A DNA stretch of 64,000 nt from Margaritifera margaritifera (taxonomy: Eukaryota; Mollusca; Bivalvia; Unionida; Margaritiferidae). This document shows, one piece after another, positions 24,634-35,667 of the stretch. The translations under genes and the position numbers were made by a program. The stretch spans positions 768,501 through 832,500 of the forward strand of contig JAQPZY010001418.1 of the NCBI GenBank assembly GCA_029931535.1, written 5' to 3'. Position 1 is the stretch's first letter; each line of letters begins with the position of its first letter. The notes under the pieces were generated by a model. It searched no databases and was not told the DNA's origin. It saw only the letters and a program-made list of their open reading frames with translations.

Positions 24634-25495
24634 TAAATTAAGACAACAAGCCGGCACTACTTTACAATCAAAAATCACTGAGGAAAGATTTTCTTATGCA
24701 GATGAGTTGGGGCGTGGCCAAGAGCAAATAGTGAAACTATAAACGTAAACTTGTTAGAGGTAGGTTTCGAGTCTTTGCGTTCAATGTTTTTTCGTCCCAA
24801 CTGCATTCTTTACTAGAATATATATAAATAATGCACTTGCAGATATTTCATCATACTTTTTGTCGAATATATACCAGTTTTTGTCGAATATATACCAGTT
24901 TCACTCAGTGGAATGCAAGTTTTAGCTCCGATTTCTTTGAGATAGAGTTAAAAATCTAAAAAAAAAGGTTAAAATCATAATAGGAACGTATAGCACTACT
25001 ACACTAATCTAATTAAGTAGTATTACAGTGACTGGAAATGCCCTCCGCCCCTCCTCGGAGAAAAAAAGAAAGTGGGGGAGGGGGTTGCAATATTCCCGAG
25101 ATATATGTTGTAGATTATTACTGTTAACGTTTTGCAGAGTGAAGGATTGAATAGAAAATTACTTCCGATTTTTCATAATATATTTAATGTAGTGATTAAT
25201 TTACTCGTCCTGGTTATGGTACTTCACATTTAAATCGGATTGTTTCTATCCATATTCGTTTCTAACACATTGGAATTCTCATATAGTTAAGCAAATTCAT
25301 TTGGCCAATCTCAAAAATAGACTCGTCCGAAGAAATTATCTGGATAAAGTAAGAAATTAGTATCAGAAAAATAGATCCAATTAGGTTTTATGACGGTGAT
25401 AGCTTTTTTAATTAATTAGCGTTCCAATTAAACTGGTAGCAGTGAAGAGAAATCTTGTTTAGGGGAATGGGCAGTTAAGATATGGTTGTTTTTTT
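22891..25495. other. Long stretch with no supported gene
   Basis: Only small structures are visible: a 21 bp tandem duplication at about 23808-23849 (CTACCTGTTTGAGAAGAAAG twice), short TCAT and TCTA tetranucleotide runs at about 23622-23675, a T homopolymer of about 31 bases at about 24602-24632, and a 22 bp duplication (TTTTTGTCGAATATATACCA) near 24859-24902. The short frames here carry no domain and no paired splice signals. Confidence 0.45.
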
Positions 25496-25742
25496 TAGGG
25501 ACCAATCATTTAATGTTCGGGGGTGGAGGTGGGGTGATTTTAAAAAAAAGTTATTTCCGGTTTTCAAATAGCTTGAAAAAATACTCTTGTTCAGATTTTG
25601 TAGGAAAAAAGAACTAATTCTGTTCATGATATTGGCTGAAAAAAATCATCTTGAGATAATACAAGAAACAAAATATCCTGGTTGAAAAGAAAATCTCAGC
25701 TCCCCTCTCCTCCCTCTCGAAGATTAAATGGTCGGTCTTTTA
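25496..25742. mobile_element. MITE with GGGAC termini, copy 2
   Basis: The left end TTAGGGACCAATCATTTAAT and the right end (reverse complement CTAAAAGACCGACCATTTAA) form a decayed TIR. The interior keeps the order seen in copy 1: G-rich run, TTTCCGGTTTTCAAATAGCT, TGAAAAAATACTCTTG, ATCTTGAGATAATAC, then CCCCTCTCCTCCC. It has the same orientation as copy 1. Confidence 0.85.
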
Positions 25743-26410
25743 GTCTTCAGAATGAAAGAGCTGTTTTACAGTCCCTACATAACAAATGGAACTTTTGTCG
25801 TAAGGTGTGCTTTTTACACTCCGTCATTGTTAAAGTTTACACTAATTATAATTAGGACTTCCTCAAGCGTTTGTTCTCCTTCTGTCGTTAACACTTTGCT
25901 ATTTTGTCTGTGTTGTTTTAGGCAGGAGGGAGAGGTTATGTAGATCCCCAATGAGCTATGTGAAATACTCAGGTAATACGCAAACATATCACCATAATTT
26001 GAGCTCACAGCGGTGTGTAACAAAGGGATTTATTTTTTAACAGGCTCTGACTAGGAACACTTTCATAATACTAACCAGGACCTACAACTAACACAAATTG
26101 GAAAAGTTTGTGAACCCGACTGTGTATGTGAGAGGCTAAATGATGTTCATCTCGCGACAGTTTCTGTATTCCGCAATTTGGGTATTTCGATCAGGGTTTG
26201 GGGATTGAATTGCGCAGCTGGGTACAGTAACCACAAACTGAACTGAAAGTGCTTTTTGACGTGTATAGTTATATTCAAATTCATTTTTTGTTGTTGTTGG
26301 TATCTTCGTCTTACAAAAGGCAATCAGAAGCGTGTGCAACAAGTGGTTATTTACATATATGTTTGCCTGATATAGAGATGCACTGTTGTAACGCTTTTGT
26401 AAATGCAGAT
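25743..26410. other. No gene seen
   Basis: Overlapping short frames on both strands carry no domain; no repeat is recognised. Confidence 0.5.
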
Positions 26411-26720
26411 ACAAATTGTAATAACTATTACAGTATGCGTTAAAATAGCATCCAGTAACAAGACATATTGTAACAGTCTTCTTTATTACAATAAGGTTCT
26501 ATTGTAATAACTTTTATTCGAGAAGTATTCAATTAGATCACTTATCGCTATTAATATCAGGATAAACAACTATAACTAAAAATAACATTATAGCGTCAAA
26601 GTCAGAGTGCTTTGATTGCACCTCGTGAGATTTATTACAGAATGGTTTTGCATGCATTTGTATATTTACAGTCATTATTGTAATAAGTATTACAGTTTGC
26701 AACTTTATTACACTTGGGGC
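26411..26720. repeat. Cluster of TGTAATA/TATTACA inverted repeats
   Basis: A perfect hairpin has arms TTATTACAATA (26483-26493) and TATTGTAATAA (26500-26510) with a six-base loop. Two further near-palindromes, TGTAATAACTATTACA (about 26417-26432) and TGTAATAAGTATTACA (26679-26694), use the same half-site. These may be relics of an inverted-repeat-rich element end or chance in AT-rich sequence; there is no coding content. Confidence 0.55.
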
Positions 26721-26832
26721 TGTTACCGTCAGGAGTCGGCATATATATCAATTTACATTACTATACTACGAAGGGTATTTTAAAAGTTCTGGACATTTGT
26801 GCGCTGTACAACAAAGTTCTTTATTAGTGAAC

Positions 26833-28170
26833 AGTACATCAATGCATCTCCTCAAAGTATTCCCCATGCACCTCTACACACTTTCTCAGTTTGATTATCC
26901 AATTATTAAATGCCATTTTGTATTCACTCACTGGTATGCGGTACGTACATTGGAAAACTGCACTTCCAACCGCATGGCGGCTTTCAAATCGTCTGCCGCT
27001 CAGTGAATCTTTGATCACGGGATTCAGCCAAAAATCGCATTGATCCAAATCAGGGCTATATTGAGGATGTGGCAAAGTTTGGATGCTGTACTCCTTCTGG
27101 ACGTCTGTCAAGACGGCCGATGTATGCGTCGGTGCGTTGTCATGGATTGGATAAATACCTCAGGTACAGGTGCGCGAAGGGTGGTTCGGTAGTATTCCAC
27201 AACTTTCGGCAACACTTTTGAGGCATAAAAATGTCCAGTGACATTAGCAGAGTCGGGCACTGGTCCCTAAACGACTGGGCTATTTGCATCGAAAAATAAT
27301 GCGTATAAAACTCTCTTGACAGTCCGACTGCGTGGAGCGATATGTAGTCTCTGATCTTTTTCTAAGATACAAACTTTATTATTTTTTCTTGAATCTGGTT
27401 CAAAAAAGTAATTCATGTTTCATCACCCGTGTCCATCTCATTCAGACGTCTCTGGTCATTCTTTTTATATTTTGCGAGTAGCTGTTTGGCGATTTCATCC
27501 ATGGCTGATTTTGATCATCCGTCAACAAATGCGGGATCCATCTTTCACAAACCTTTCTCTGCTTCAGATGATTCTTCAATATATTAAAAACAGCTGACGA
27601 ATTAATGCCCGTGAAAATAGAAATATATTCCACTGTGTATCGAGCATCTTCATCAATTGTCTCCTTCACAGCAGCCACTTTTTGAATTAATGCCTGTGAA
27701 AATAGAAATATATTCCACTGTGTATCGAGCATCTTCGTCAATTGTCTCCTTCACAGCTGCCACTTTCTGAATTAATGCCCGTGAAAATAGAAATATATTC
27801 CACTGTGTATCGAGCATCTTCATCAATTGTCTCCTCACAGCAGCCACTTTTTGAATTAATGCCCGTGAAAATAGAAATATATTCCACTGCGTATCGAGCA
27901 TCTTCATCAGTTGTCTCCTTCACATCAGCCACTTTTTGAATTAATGCCCGTGAAAATAGAAATATATTCCACTGTGTATCGAGCATCTTCATCAATTGTC
28001 TCCTTCACAGCAGCAACTTTTCGCTCACCAATCGTTGAGAATGGTCTTCCAGAAAGCCCTGGATTTACAACATGCTCTTTGTTCATGAGAAGAATTGTTC
28101 TCCTTCTCCGATATATTTACGTCACTGCGACCTGTGTTACGTCACACGCATATATCTGCAGTTGTCTAGC
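26833..28170 (-). pseudogene. mariner transposase pseudogene (D,D34D type)
   Basis: The minus-strand frames read, in order: SGRPFSTIGERKVAAVKETI, the HTH region ARYTVEYISIFTGIN, then SSAVFNILKNHLKQRKVCER with HLLTDDQ, MDEIAKQLLAKYKKNDQRRL, the first catalytic motif GDET, VPDSANVTGHFYASKVLPKV, HDNAPTH with the second Asp, SPDLDQCDFWL with the third Asp, and SGRRFESRHAVGSAVFQCTY near the C-terminus. Thirty-four residues separate the second and third catalytic Asp, as in D,D34D mariners. It is dead: a stop replaces the Trp after GDET, another stop follows at about 27272, there are at least two frameshifts, and the 85 bp duplications are out of frame. The extreme N-terminus is poorly preserved. 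Confidence 0.92.
27601..28021 (-). repeat. 85 bp tandem repeat, 5 copies, inside the mariner HTH region
   Basis: Units start at 27601, 27686, 27771, 27855 and 27940 (periods 85, 85, 84, 85). Each carries, on the minus strand, the code for KETIDEDARYTVEYISIFTG, which is the transposase helix-turn-helix segment. Copies differ by only a few substitutions and one single-base deletion. The period is not a multiple of three, so each junction shifts the frame. The outermost junctions read smoothly into upstream (GERKVAAV) and downstream (SSAVFNIL) transposase, so one unit is ancestral and four are added. Confidence 0.95.
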
Positions 28171-28305
28171 CTGCTGCATAGTGCAGCTGCAGATCATTTT
28201 ATAGAACGTTATTTTATCTATCGATTGGGATTAATTTTATTGACAAGTTGAAATAAACAAAAAAGGTATAACGCAATATTCAGAATTCTTCAAATACCAT
28301 CCGTA

Positions 28306-29360
28306 AATAAAACAGCCAAAAAGACACAGACATTTCTTTATCGAACAGTTATAAAAAGCCCATGTTTTTACCTTTCCATTACCTGATTAAATGACACCTT
28401 TCGCTTTATTCTTCATATACTTTTTCTGATTCAACATTGTTCGAAACGGTGACTGCGTTATTTGGAAGTCAAGAAACAATATGACCGTTAGTCATTTTGG
28501 TGTTTAGTATATGTATTTACAGCTAATGAATCCCATTTATACGTACATCTAATTTGAAGAACTCTTTCACCAAAGTTTGATATTTGTTGTTTGATATGTT
28601 ATTTCATCTTCTTCCTCCTCTTCTGCTCGGCATTAGTCCCCTGGCACCGATGTAATAGCGAAACTGTTATTGATTTTGCCATCCACTCTGATAGTAAATC
28701 CAGTATCTGTTGATAATTGTAACGAGATCAGGTTTCAGTGGCTGACAATAAGGGACATTTCGAGCCCATACCAGATATAGTCTCGTTCAACCAGACCTCA
28801 CGCGTAGCTCTGTGAGATCTTCGCCATACAAGCGTCTTGTAAAGATCAATGCAAATGTTTGTGACACGCAAAACGAGGCTTACCAAAACTCTGGTAAAGT
28901 AGCTGATTGGTGGGCAGGTTAGTGGGCGTTCTTAATAAAACTTTGATCACATAAATGCACAGTTGTCATAGTTTTGTTACTTCTGAATCATTTACGACCA
29001 TGCTGTGAGCAAGGCATGAGTCAAGCTCATGGAAGTGGTACGTAGCAGGACCACAAAAATGTACTTTTTTAGACAGGTGTTCTTTATATAGAGGTTAAAA
29101 TGAACACAAATATAATAGAACGAACTTATAATTCGTGTCCGTTATGTTCAGGTGTCCGTTGTATTGAGGTGCCATCTTGGCATGTTTCACTTCATCAGCT
29201 TGAAAAGCATTCAGTGTTGACGACTTTAAGTAGCTTTGCAACTAAATTCGGTGTTATTACAGTGGAGGTTCAGATTGCATTTAACAGGCACACAGTTTTC
29301 CGGAGACACATATGCGCATACTCACAATATCTTGCATGCCTGTATCCCAATTTGTTTCCA
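28306..29360. other. No gene seen
   Basis: No domain, RNA or repeat structure recognised, apart from a small cluster of CTTCTTCCTCC pyrimidine words near 28608-28622. Confidence 0.5.
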
Positions 29361-29526
29361 GCTGCGGTGGCTTAGTGGTTAATGTGTTGGACTCGTTGCC
29401 AGAAGGTTGCAGGTTCACTTTAGAGCCACGGTGTGTCCTTGTACAAAGCACATAGTTCCCATTTCCTTGGTATGATATACCTAGTAATGTGCAAAAAGTG
29501 CCGTTAAAAGCAACCAACCAAGCAAC
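29361..29526 (+). mobile_element. tRNA-derived SINE (family B), adjacent to the 36 bp array
   Basis: The head GCGGTGGCTTAGTGGTTAAT carries the A box and a weak B box AGGTTCACTT. The body GTGTGTCCTTGTACAAAGCA is followed by CCATTTCCTTGGTATGATAT, GTAATGTGCAAAAAGTGCCG and CAACCAACCAAGCAACC. The order and spacing match the copy at 22727. The 36 bp array starts about 35 bp after its tail. Confidence 0.8.
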
Positions 29527-29560
29527 CGTCGACTATACAAGGCTATACGAGACCAGACTA

Positions 29561-30389
29561 TACAAAAGTGAACAGAGCAAGGTTGGATATGCAGAGTGCG
29601 AAACTGTATAGAGTAAGGACGCATATGCAGAGTGCAAAACTGTTTGGAGAAGGGTGCTTGTTCGTTTTAGAGCCGCGGTATGTCAATTTATAGAGCGTCG
29701 GACTCGTGATTCCAGGGTCGCTGGTTCGATACACGCCCAGGCATATGCAGAGTACGAAACTGTATAGAGTAAGGTCGCGTATGCAGATTGCAAAACTGAA
29801 TAGAGTATGGTCACATATGCAGAGTGCGAAAGTGTATAGATTAAGGTCGCGTATGCAGAGTGCGAAACTGAATAGAGTAAGGTCGCATAGTGCGTAGCTG
29901 CAGAGTGTGAAACTGTATAGAGTACTGACGCGTATGCAGAGTGCGAAACTTAATAGAGTAAGATCACATATGCAGAGTGCGAAACTGAATAGAGCAAGGT
30001 CGCTTATGCAGAGTGCGAAACTGAATAGAGTAAGGTCGCGTATGCAGAGTGCGAAACTGAATATAGTAAGGTCGCGTATGCAGAATCTGAAACTGAATAG
30101 AGCAAGGTCGCGAATGCAGAGTGTGAAACTGAATAGAGTAAGGTCGCGTATGCAGAATCTGAAACTGAATAGAGCAAGGTCACGAATGCAGAGTGTGAAA
30201 CTGAATAGAGTAAGGTCGCGTATGCAGAATCTGAAACTGAATAGAGCAAGGTCGCGAATGCAGAGTGTGAAACTGAATAGAGTAAGGTCGCGTATGTAGA
30301 ATGCGAAACTGAATAGAGTAACGTCGCGTATGTAGAATGCGAAACTGAATAGAGTAACGTCGCGTATGTAGAGTGCGAAACTGTATAGA
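29561..30389. repeat. Tandem array, 36 bp unit, about 20 copies
   Basis: The unit core is GAATAGAGTAAGGTCGCGTA followed by TGCAGAGTGCGAAACT. A two-unit pattern (AATCTGAAACTG alternating with AGTGTGAAACTG) recurs between about 30078 and 30275, showing dimer amplification. The 297-residue minus frame and 130-residue plus frame over this span read the repeat (FSFALCIRDLTL and KLNRVRSRMQSA) because the period is 36. I do not regard them as genes. Confidence 0.96.
29640..29745 (+). repeat. tRNA-like fragment inside the 36 bp array
   Basis: The array is interrupted by AGAGCCGCGGTATGTCAATT, then TATAGAGCGTCGGACTCGTG and a B box CTGGTTCGATACACG. This is the head of a SINE of the kind seen elsewhere in the window. 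The array resumes on both sides (GCATATGCAGAGT), so a SINE piece has been inserted or was copied in by recombination. Confidence 0.7.
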
Positions 30390-30531
30390 AAGGCATAAAG
30401 AACAAAATACAATATTATCTGGTCACTAATAAATACTTTATACGAGTACATTTACTTCGTCCAATGTGTTGATATCAAGTTGATTTTTATTTCCCTGACT
30501 TTTTCACTCTCAGACTTAAGATTACACTTTT

Positions 30532-31606
30532 CTTAGTCCTAGCCTTTATGAAGTCATTTTGTATTTGTATTCTTAGTCCCAGCCTTTATGAAGTCATTTT
30601 GTATTTGTATTCTTAGTCCCAGCCTTTATGAAGTCATTTTGTATTTGTATTCTTAGTCCCAGCCTTTATGAAGTCATTTTGTATTTGTATTCTTAGTCCC
30701 AGCCTTTATGAAGTCATTTTGTATTTGTATTCTTAGTCCTAGCCTTTATGAAGTCATTTTGTATTTGTATTCTTAGTCCCAGCCTTTATGAAGTCATTTT
30801 GTATTTGTATTCTTAGTCCCAGCCTTTATGAAGTCATTTTGTATTTGTATTCTTAGTCCCACCTTTATGAAGTCATTTTGTATTTGTATTCTTAGTCCCA
30901 GCCTTTATGAAGTCATTTTGTATTTGTATTCTTAGTCCCAGCCTTTATGAAGTCATTTTGTATTTGTATTCTTAGTCCCAGCCTTTATGAAGTCATTTTG
31001 TATTTGTATTATTAGTCCCAGCCTTTATGAAGTCATTTTGTATTTGTATTCTTAGTCCCAGCCTTTATGAAGTCATTTTGTATTTGTATTCTTAGTCCTA
31101 GCCTTTATGAAGTCATTTTGTATTTGTATTCTTAGTCCCAGCCTTTATGAAGTCATTTTGTATTTGTATTCTTAGTCCTTTCCTTTATGAAGTCATTTTG
31201 TATGTGTATTCTTAGTCCCAGCCTTTATGAAGTCATTTTGTATTTGTATTCTTAGTCCCAGCCTTTATGAAGTCATTTTGTATTTGTATTATTAGTCCCA
31301 GCCTTTATGAAGTCATTTTGTATTTGTATTCTTAGTCCCAGCCTTTATGAAGTCATTTTGTATTTGTATTCTTAGTCCTAGACTTTATGAAGTCATTTTG
31401 TATTTGTATTCTTAGTCCCAGCCTTTATGAAGTCATTTTGTATTTGTATTCTTAGTCCCAGCCTTTATGAAGTCATTTTGTATTTGTATTCTTAGTCCCA
31501 GCCTTTATGAAGTCATTTTGCATTTGTATTCTTAGTCCTAGCCTTTATGAAGTCATTTTGTATTTGTATTCTTAGTCCTAGCCTTTATGAAGTCATTTTG
31601 TATTTG
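30532..31606. repeat. Highly uniform 40 bp tandem array, about 27 copies
   Basis: The unit core CTTAGTCCCAGCCTTTATGA then AGTCATTTTGTATTTGTATT keeps exact 40 bp register through almost the whole array (one single-base deletion near 30858). Differences are rare and recurrent (CCTAGCC for CCCAGCC; ATTAGTCC; TCCTTTCC). It is more homogeneous than any other long array in the window and is immediately followed by a TACA microsatellite. Confidence 0.98.
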
Positions 31607-31649
31607 GTTGTAATATAAACCTACGCCTACCTTTGATATTATAACCCAA

Positions 31650-31710
31650 ATAAATACATACATACATACATACATACATACATACATACATACATACATA
31701 CATACATACA

Positions 31711-31742
<32 letters not shown>

Positions 31743-31798
31743 CACACACATACATACATACATACATACATACATACATACATGCATGCATGCATACA

Positions 31799-31829
<31 letters not shown>

Positions 31830-32067
31830 CATACATACATACATACATACATACATACATACATACATACATACATACATGCATGCATGCATACATTACA
31901 TACATACATACATATATACACACATACACATACATACATACATGCATGCATACATTACATACATACATACATATACACACATACACATACATACATACAT
32001 ACATACATACATACATACATACATACATACATACATACATACATACATACATACATACATACATACA
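31650..32067. repeat. (TACA)n microsatellite with repeated interruption blocks
   Basis: About 420 bp of TACA units. The interruption GCATGCATGCATACATTACA appears at about 31783 and about 31881, and a shorter form near 31943. TATACACACATACACATAC also occurs more than once. The tract therefore grew partly by duplication of larger blocks, not only by 4 bp slippage. Confidence 0.96.
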
Positions 32068-32368
32068 ATATATACAATATAGTGCTGCTATTTATTTTCA
32101 TGTTCCATGAGCAGTGCAAAGGAATTATAATGCTCCCGCCATAAGTCGTGAATTTCGTTTGCGGTCTTTATTTTTTAACGGACTTAATTGGTTGAAATCC
32201 ATCTTGGTATGAGGCCTAATACGTGTATCAACAGGACCTACGTTGAGTTCAAAAGAGCTTTTTCCGTTAAAATAAGAAAATAAAAAAAAGAGAATGAAGA
32301 TGGTCTTTACTTGACTTAGGAGTTTGCCTTTCCAATTTGCACAAAGGTTTCTTTAATTGTACCATAAT

Positions 32369-32558
32369 GGAGGGACTGCGGTGACTTAGTAATTAGCGTG
32401 CCAGACTCGCGACTGAAAGTTTGCCGGTTCGAATCCTACCGTCAGATCAGTCCTGGTTGGCTACCGTGGTGTGTCCTTGATCAAGGCACTTTACTCCAAT
32501 TGTCTCAGTACTAACAAATCTGACTATTGCTGTGTCGTAAAACACCAGACCAAACCAA
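32369..32558 (+). mobile_element. tRNA-derived SINE (family A)
   Basis: The head GGGACTGCGGTGACTTAGTA and AATTAGCGTGCCAGACTCGC has an A-box-like region and a B box CGGTTCGAATCC (about 32425). The body CGTCAGATCAGTCCTGGTTG and GTGTGTCCTTGATCAAGGCA is followed by CTGTGTCGTAAAACACCAGA and a CCAAACCAAG tail. It is a full-length homologue of 13792 and 50837. No clear target duplication is left. Confidence 0.85.
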
Positions 32559-34490
32559 GTACTGTCGTGGTGTCCATTTATCGTCTCGGCACATTTGTTT
32601 TTTCATTTTACAGTACACTTGCTCATTACAAAGATTTTGATGCACTAAATGTTTGCCTAATAAAAATGTATCACCCTAATAATGCAAGCTGTGAGTTAGA
32701 GGCAAAGATGCCTGTTAAAAAAACATCGGGAGGTCTTATTGCCATGATAATGGACAGTTGTTCTTCAAAACTATTTGACTGTAGATGTGGATGGCAAAAA
32801 TACGAACATTCATAGCTAGCTTTTTTCGCAATAATTTCGAAATCGCAGTACTCTAATAATTTACGAATCTCATAGTATCCATTTTCTCTTTACAGATGGC
32901 AAATAGCGCCGGATCACCCACATCATGTTGGAAGACATTAGATTCGTGTCCAGCTGGTAGGCTTCATCTTTATTTCCTTAAGTATCCATTCTATAATACT
33001 TTTTTTTTCTTAAGTGAAGCATGTTACTTCACTAATAAGAAGCTGCTATTTAAGGGGTAGAGGACGATCCACTTGCGTTCTTTTGATCTCTGAATGATAT
33101 TAGTTTAGGTTTCAGAATACACAGCTGGGTCTCACTTCTGATGCCCATCTTACAGAAGATTGCCAGCCTTGTTTGTCTGTTTTCACTTTCTGAACGTTAG
33201 AGGTAAATTATAAAAAAGAACAAGAAAGCGAGCCGGTGTTTTTAAATTTTTTTTTAATATAGCTTCTTTGATATCCTAAAATTTATAGCTGGTTCACTTT
33301 CAGAAAACGGTACAGTGAAAATTCATTTCTTTATTTTAAGAAATAGGCTTAGTCTGTGTCATTTTTGTGCTGTTCATTTCAACTTCATTTGCTGAAAATG
33401 CACAGGCAGTGATTTTCATTAGCTGTCTGTTTTTGAACAGCACATTGTTCTGCAAATAGTGCTGAAAACTAACCTTGGTATGTGGAAGACGTTTATGTCT
33501 ATGTTAACGTTCTCTACATTTATTGTTTTGTGGAGCAAAATTTTCGCCCTGTACCTTCCCCCTCTTTCAGAAGTACCTCACAACCACAGAGCGGAACCTA
33601 AAATGTCTGCGCCCTAGATAGAGACGCCATCTTGTTCGCATTGGTTGGTGTGAAATGCATAATGTTACGATTGTCATTACTTGAGTGAATGTACAAAATA
33701 CCGTATTACACTTGAGTTGTTTTAGTGGGCGGGGTATTGCCGAGGAAACTTTGGTCTATTTGGTTTTTGGCAAAATATGATACTAGCTAATAACTAGCAT
33801 TGGCTGAATTAGCACATACTATATTTTATTGTGTGTACACCGCTATTCAGCGATTATACCAACAAACAATAATGATTGGCCAGGATTTTCTTTTTTTGCA
33901 ACCAATTAAACTTCACCTTGTGCAGAGACAACTGTGTACACTACCGTATATCTAAAATTATTGTATAAACAACGAACAGTGCAGTAATAACGTTCACATG
34001 TTTGGAATTTCCATTCAACAAAGGATTTGAGATTAATCTCCAAACCGAGACATTCAGTGCTGGTTTAACCGCTAGTCAAACTAGGCGGTCGCCTAAGGCG
34101 GCAGATTTGAGGGGCGGCAAAAAACTGAATGAATAAAAAAAGAAAAAGAAATATTATAAAATAGAAGACAATAAGCGTCTACAAATAGAAAGAGAAACAC
34201 AGAAAGAAAGAATAAACGTACAATATTCATTTTCGAAAGTTAATTGTGGGGGAGGGGGGCGCAAGGATGAAGGTTCGTCAAGGTAGCCAAGTACCTTGTG
34301 CCGGCCCATGATATACTGATCTAATTACTGGTCAGTTGTATACACTTTGGGCATAAATAACTGTAGTGGACGCAATGATCCCTCATGGCACCTGTTGCGT
34401 CAGGACTGCTTGATTGCTTTTAAGGTTTACTTCAATAAATATTTTCCCCTTTCATACATTGCATTTAAATAGTTAATTGGAAGGTCTCTA
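32559..34490. other. No gene seen apart from the weak exon candidate
   Basis: The plus frame at 32471-32815 begins inside the SINE and is unlikely to be a gene. A purine-rich stretch with AGAAAGAA words lies near 34130-34215, with a short G run near 34248. No domain, RNA gene or mobile-element structure is readable elsewhere. Confidence 0.45.
32896..32956 (+). CDS. Possible small exon (weak)
   Basis: A pyrimidine-rich acceptor (CCATTTTCTCTTTACAG, ending 32895) precedes an open stretch that starts ATGGCAAATAGCGCC, has higher GC than its surroundings and ends at a GT (CCAGCTG then GTAGGC). It would encode MANSAGSPTSCW followed by KTLDSCPA, with no stop. The combination of acceptor, open frame, composition shift and donor is why I list it. 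No neighbouring exon was found on either side and I recognise no protein family, so it could well be chance. Confidence 0.25.
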
Positions 34491-34664
34491 AAATGTCCGA
34501 TAATCGATTTTATAATTAACTGCGTAATGCCCGATAATCGATTTTATGATTTACTCCTTAATGCCCGATAATCGATTTTATGATTTACTCGGTAATGCCC
34601 GATAATCGATTTTATGATTTACTCCGTAATGCCCGATAATCGATTTTATGATTTACTGCGTAAA
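34491..34664. repeat. Tandem array, 34 bp unit, about 5 copies
   Basis: The core AATGCCCGATAATCGATTTT then ATGATTTACT repeats five times with changes mostly in the last few bases (CCTTA, CGGTA, CCGTA, GCGTA). Each unit contains the palindrome ATCGAT. Confidence 0.95.
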
Positions 34665-35034
34665 AAGAAAACCTCAAACTAGACATTTACAAAGTTAAAG
34701 TTTGAACTAAAAGTTATTACTATTTTCCTGGATATCAGTTGTGAAATAATTTGACTGGTGACATGATCTCCCTTTTTCCACAAAAAGATGCTCCGCATCT
34801 TAAGAATATTTAATAAGAATATTTAAATTAAGAAACAATACGGAATAAATGGCAATTGTGTGACCGCATTGGGAAGTTAAAGATTTGATGAAAATTATCG
34901 AATAATTTTTTATTTTTTTTGTGTGCGAAAACAAATTCATAGAAAATTTAAAAGTTAAATCAGTGGTAATTACTATTTAGCAGTGAACAATGAACAAACG
35001 CATTCATTAAGGACAAATTAATTACTACCTCTTG

Positions 35035-35039
<5 letters not shown>

Positions 35040-35117
<78 letters not shown>
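35040..35117. repeat. (TA)n microsatellite
   Basis: About 78 bp of uninterrupted TA. Confidence 0.97.
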
Positions 35118-35121
<4 letters not shown>

Positions 35122-35667
35122 AAGATACCGTATATACACGCGTATATGGCATACAACTGCAAACTTCATAGAATCAGATCGGCCGGCGCAGTATGCAATA
35201 ACTGAGGTTATACAGTTTGTTTGGAGATACCAGTAGAACAAACATCATAAATCCTGATCTACCGGCAAATCGTGATTTTGTCTCCTTTAGTCATATTGTG
35301 TAAGAAAAGTAGTTGAAAAATATAGTTGTTAATGGCGGCGAATTACATCTGAGGTTTCTTTCTTGACTTGACGAAAAAAATTGTCATTATTTGGTTAAAG
35401 ACCCAAGTATCATCTAAACTAGCTACTGCTACAGACAACTCAAACTTTTCTCAAAAGATTTCATGGTCAACGATATAGTGAAGTTTTGCAAAAGTACTTC
35501 AGATAAGTTAGTATTTCAAAGTAAATGTCAAAATCTCTAGGACGCACACACACACACAGTAATACATGAGGATACCTCTGTTAAAGGATTACTTAGAAAA
35601 AATTTCATATACAAGCATTAGACATACTAATACTTACGCAAAAAAGAATGTAGAATGATTTTTGTGA
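35118..35667. other. No gene seen
   Basis: A short (CA)n at about 35546-35557 is the only repeat. No coding or RNA signal. Confidence 0.5.

Larger units (their letters stand above)
26769..28303 (-). mobile_element. mariner-like element, complete ends, inactive
   Basis: The termini form an imperfect TIR: CGAAGGGTATTTTAAAAGTT at the left end, and CGGATGGTATTTGAAGAATT when the right end is read inward, about 15 of 20 matching. Both ends are flanked by TA (26767-26768 and 28304-28305), the target site of mariners. The interior encodes a degraded mariner transposase on the minus strand. The element is about 1.5 kb against the usual 1.3 kb because of an internal fivefold 85 bp repeat at 27601-28021. 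Confidence 0.92.

Noticed and set aside
26839..28204. Active mariner transposase
   Set aside because: Stops after GDET and downstream, at least two frameshifts and out-of-frame 85 bp duplications rule out function.
29558..30451. 297-residue minus-strand open frame, the longest in the window
   Set aside because: It only reads through a 36 bp tandem array and an inserted SINE fragment. It has no conserved ends, domain or splice context.
32471..32815. 114-residue plus-strand frame
   Set aside because: It starts inside the SINE body and runs into unassigned sequence with no domain.
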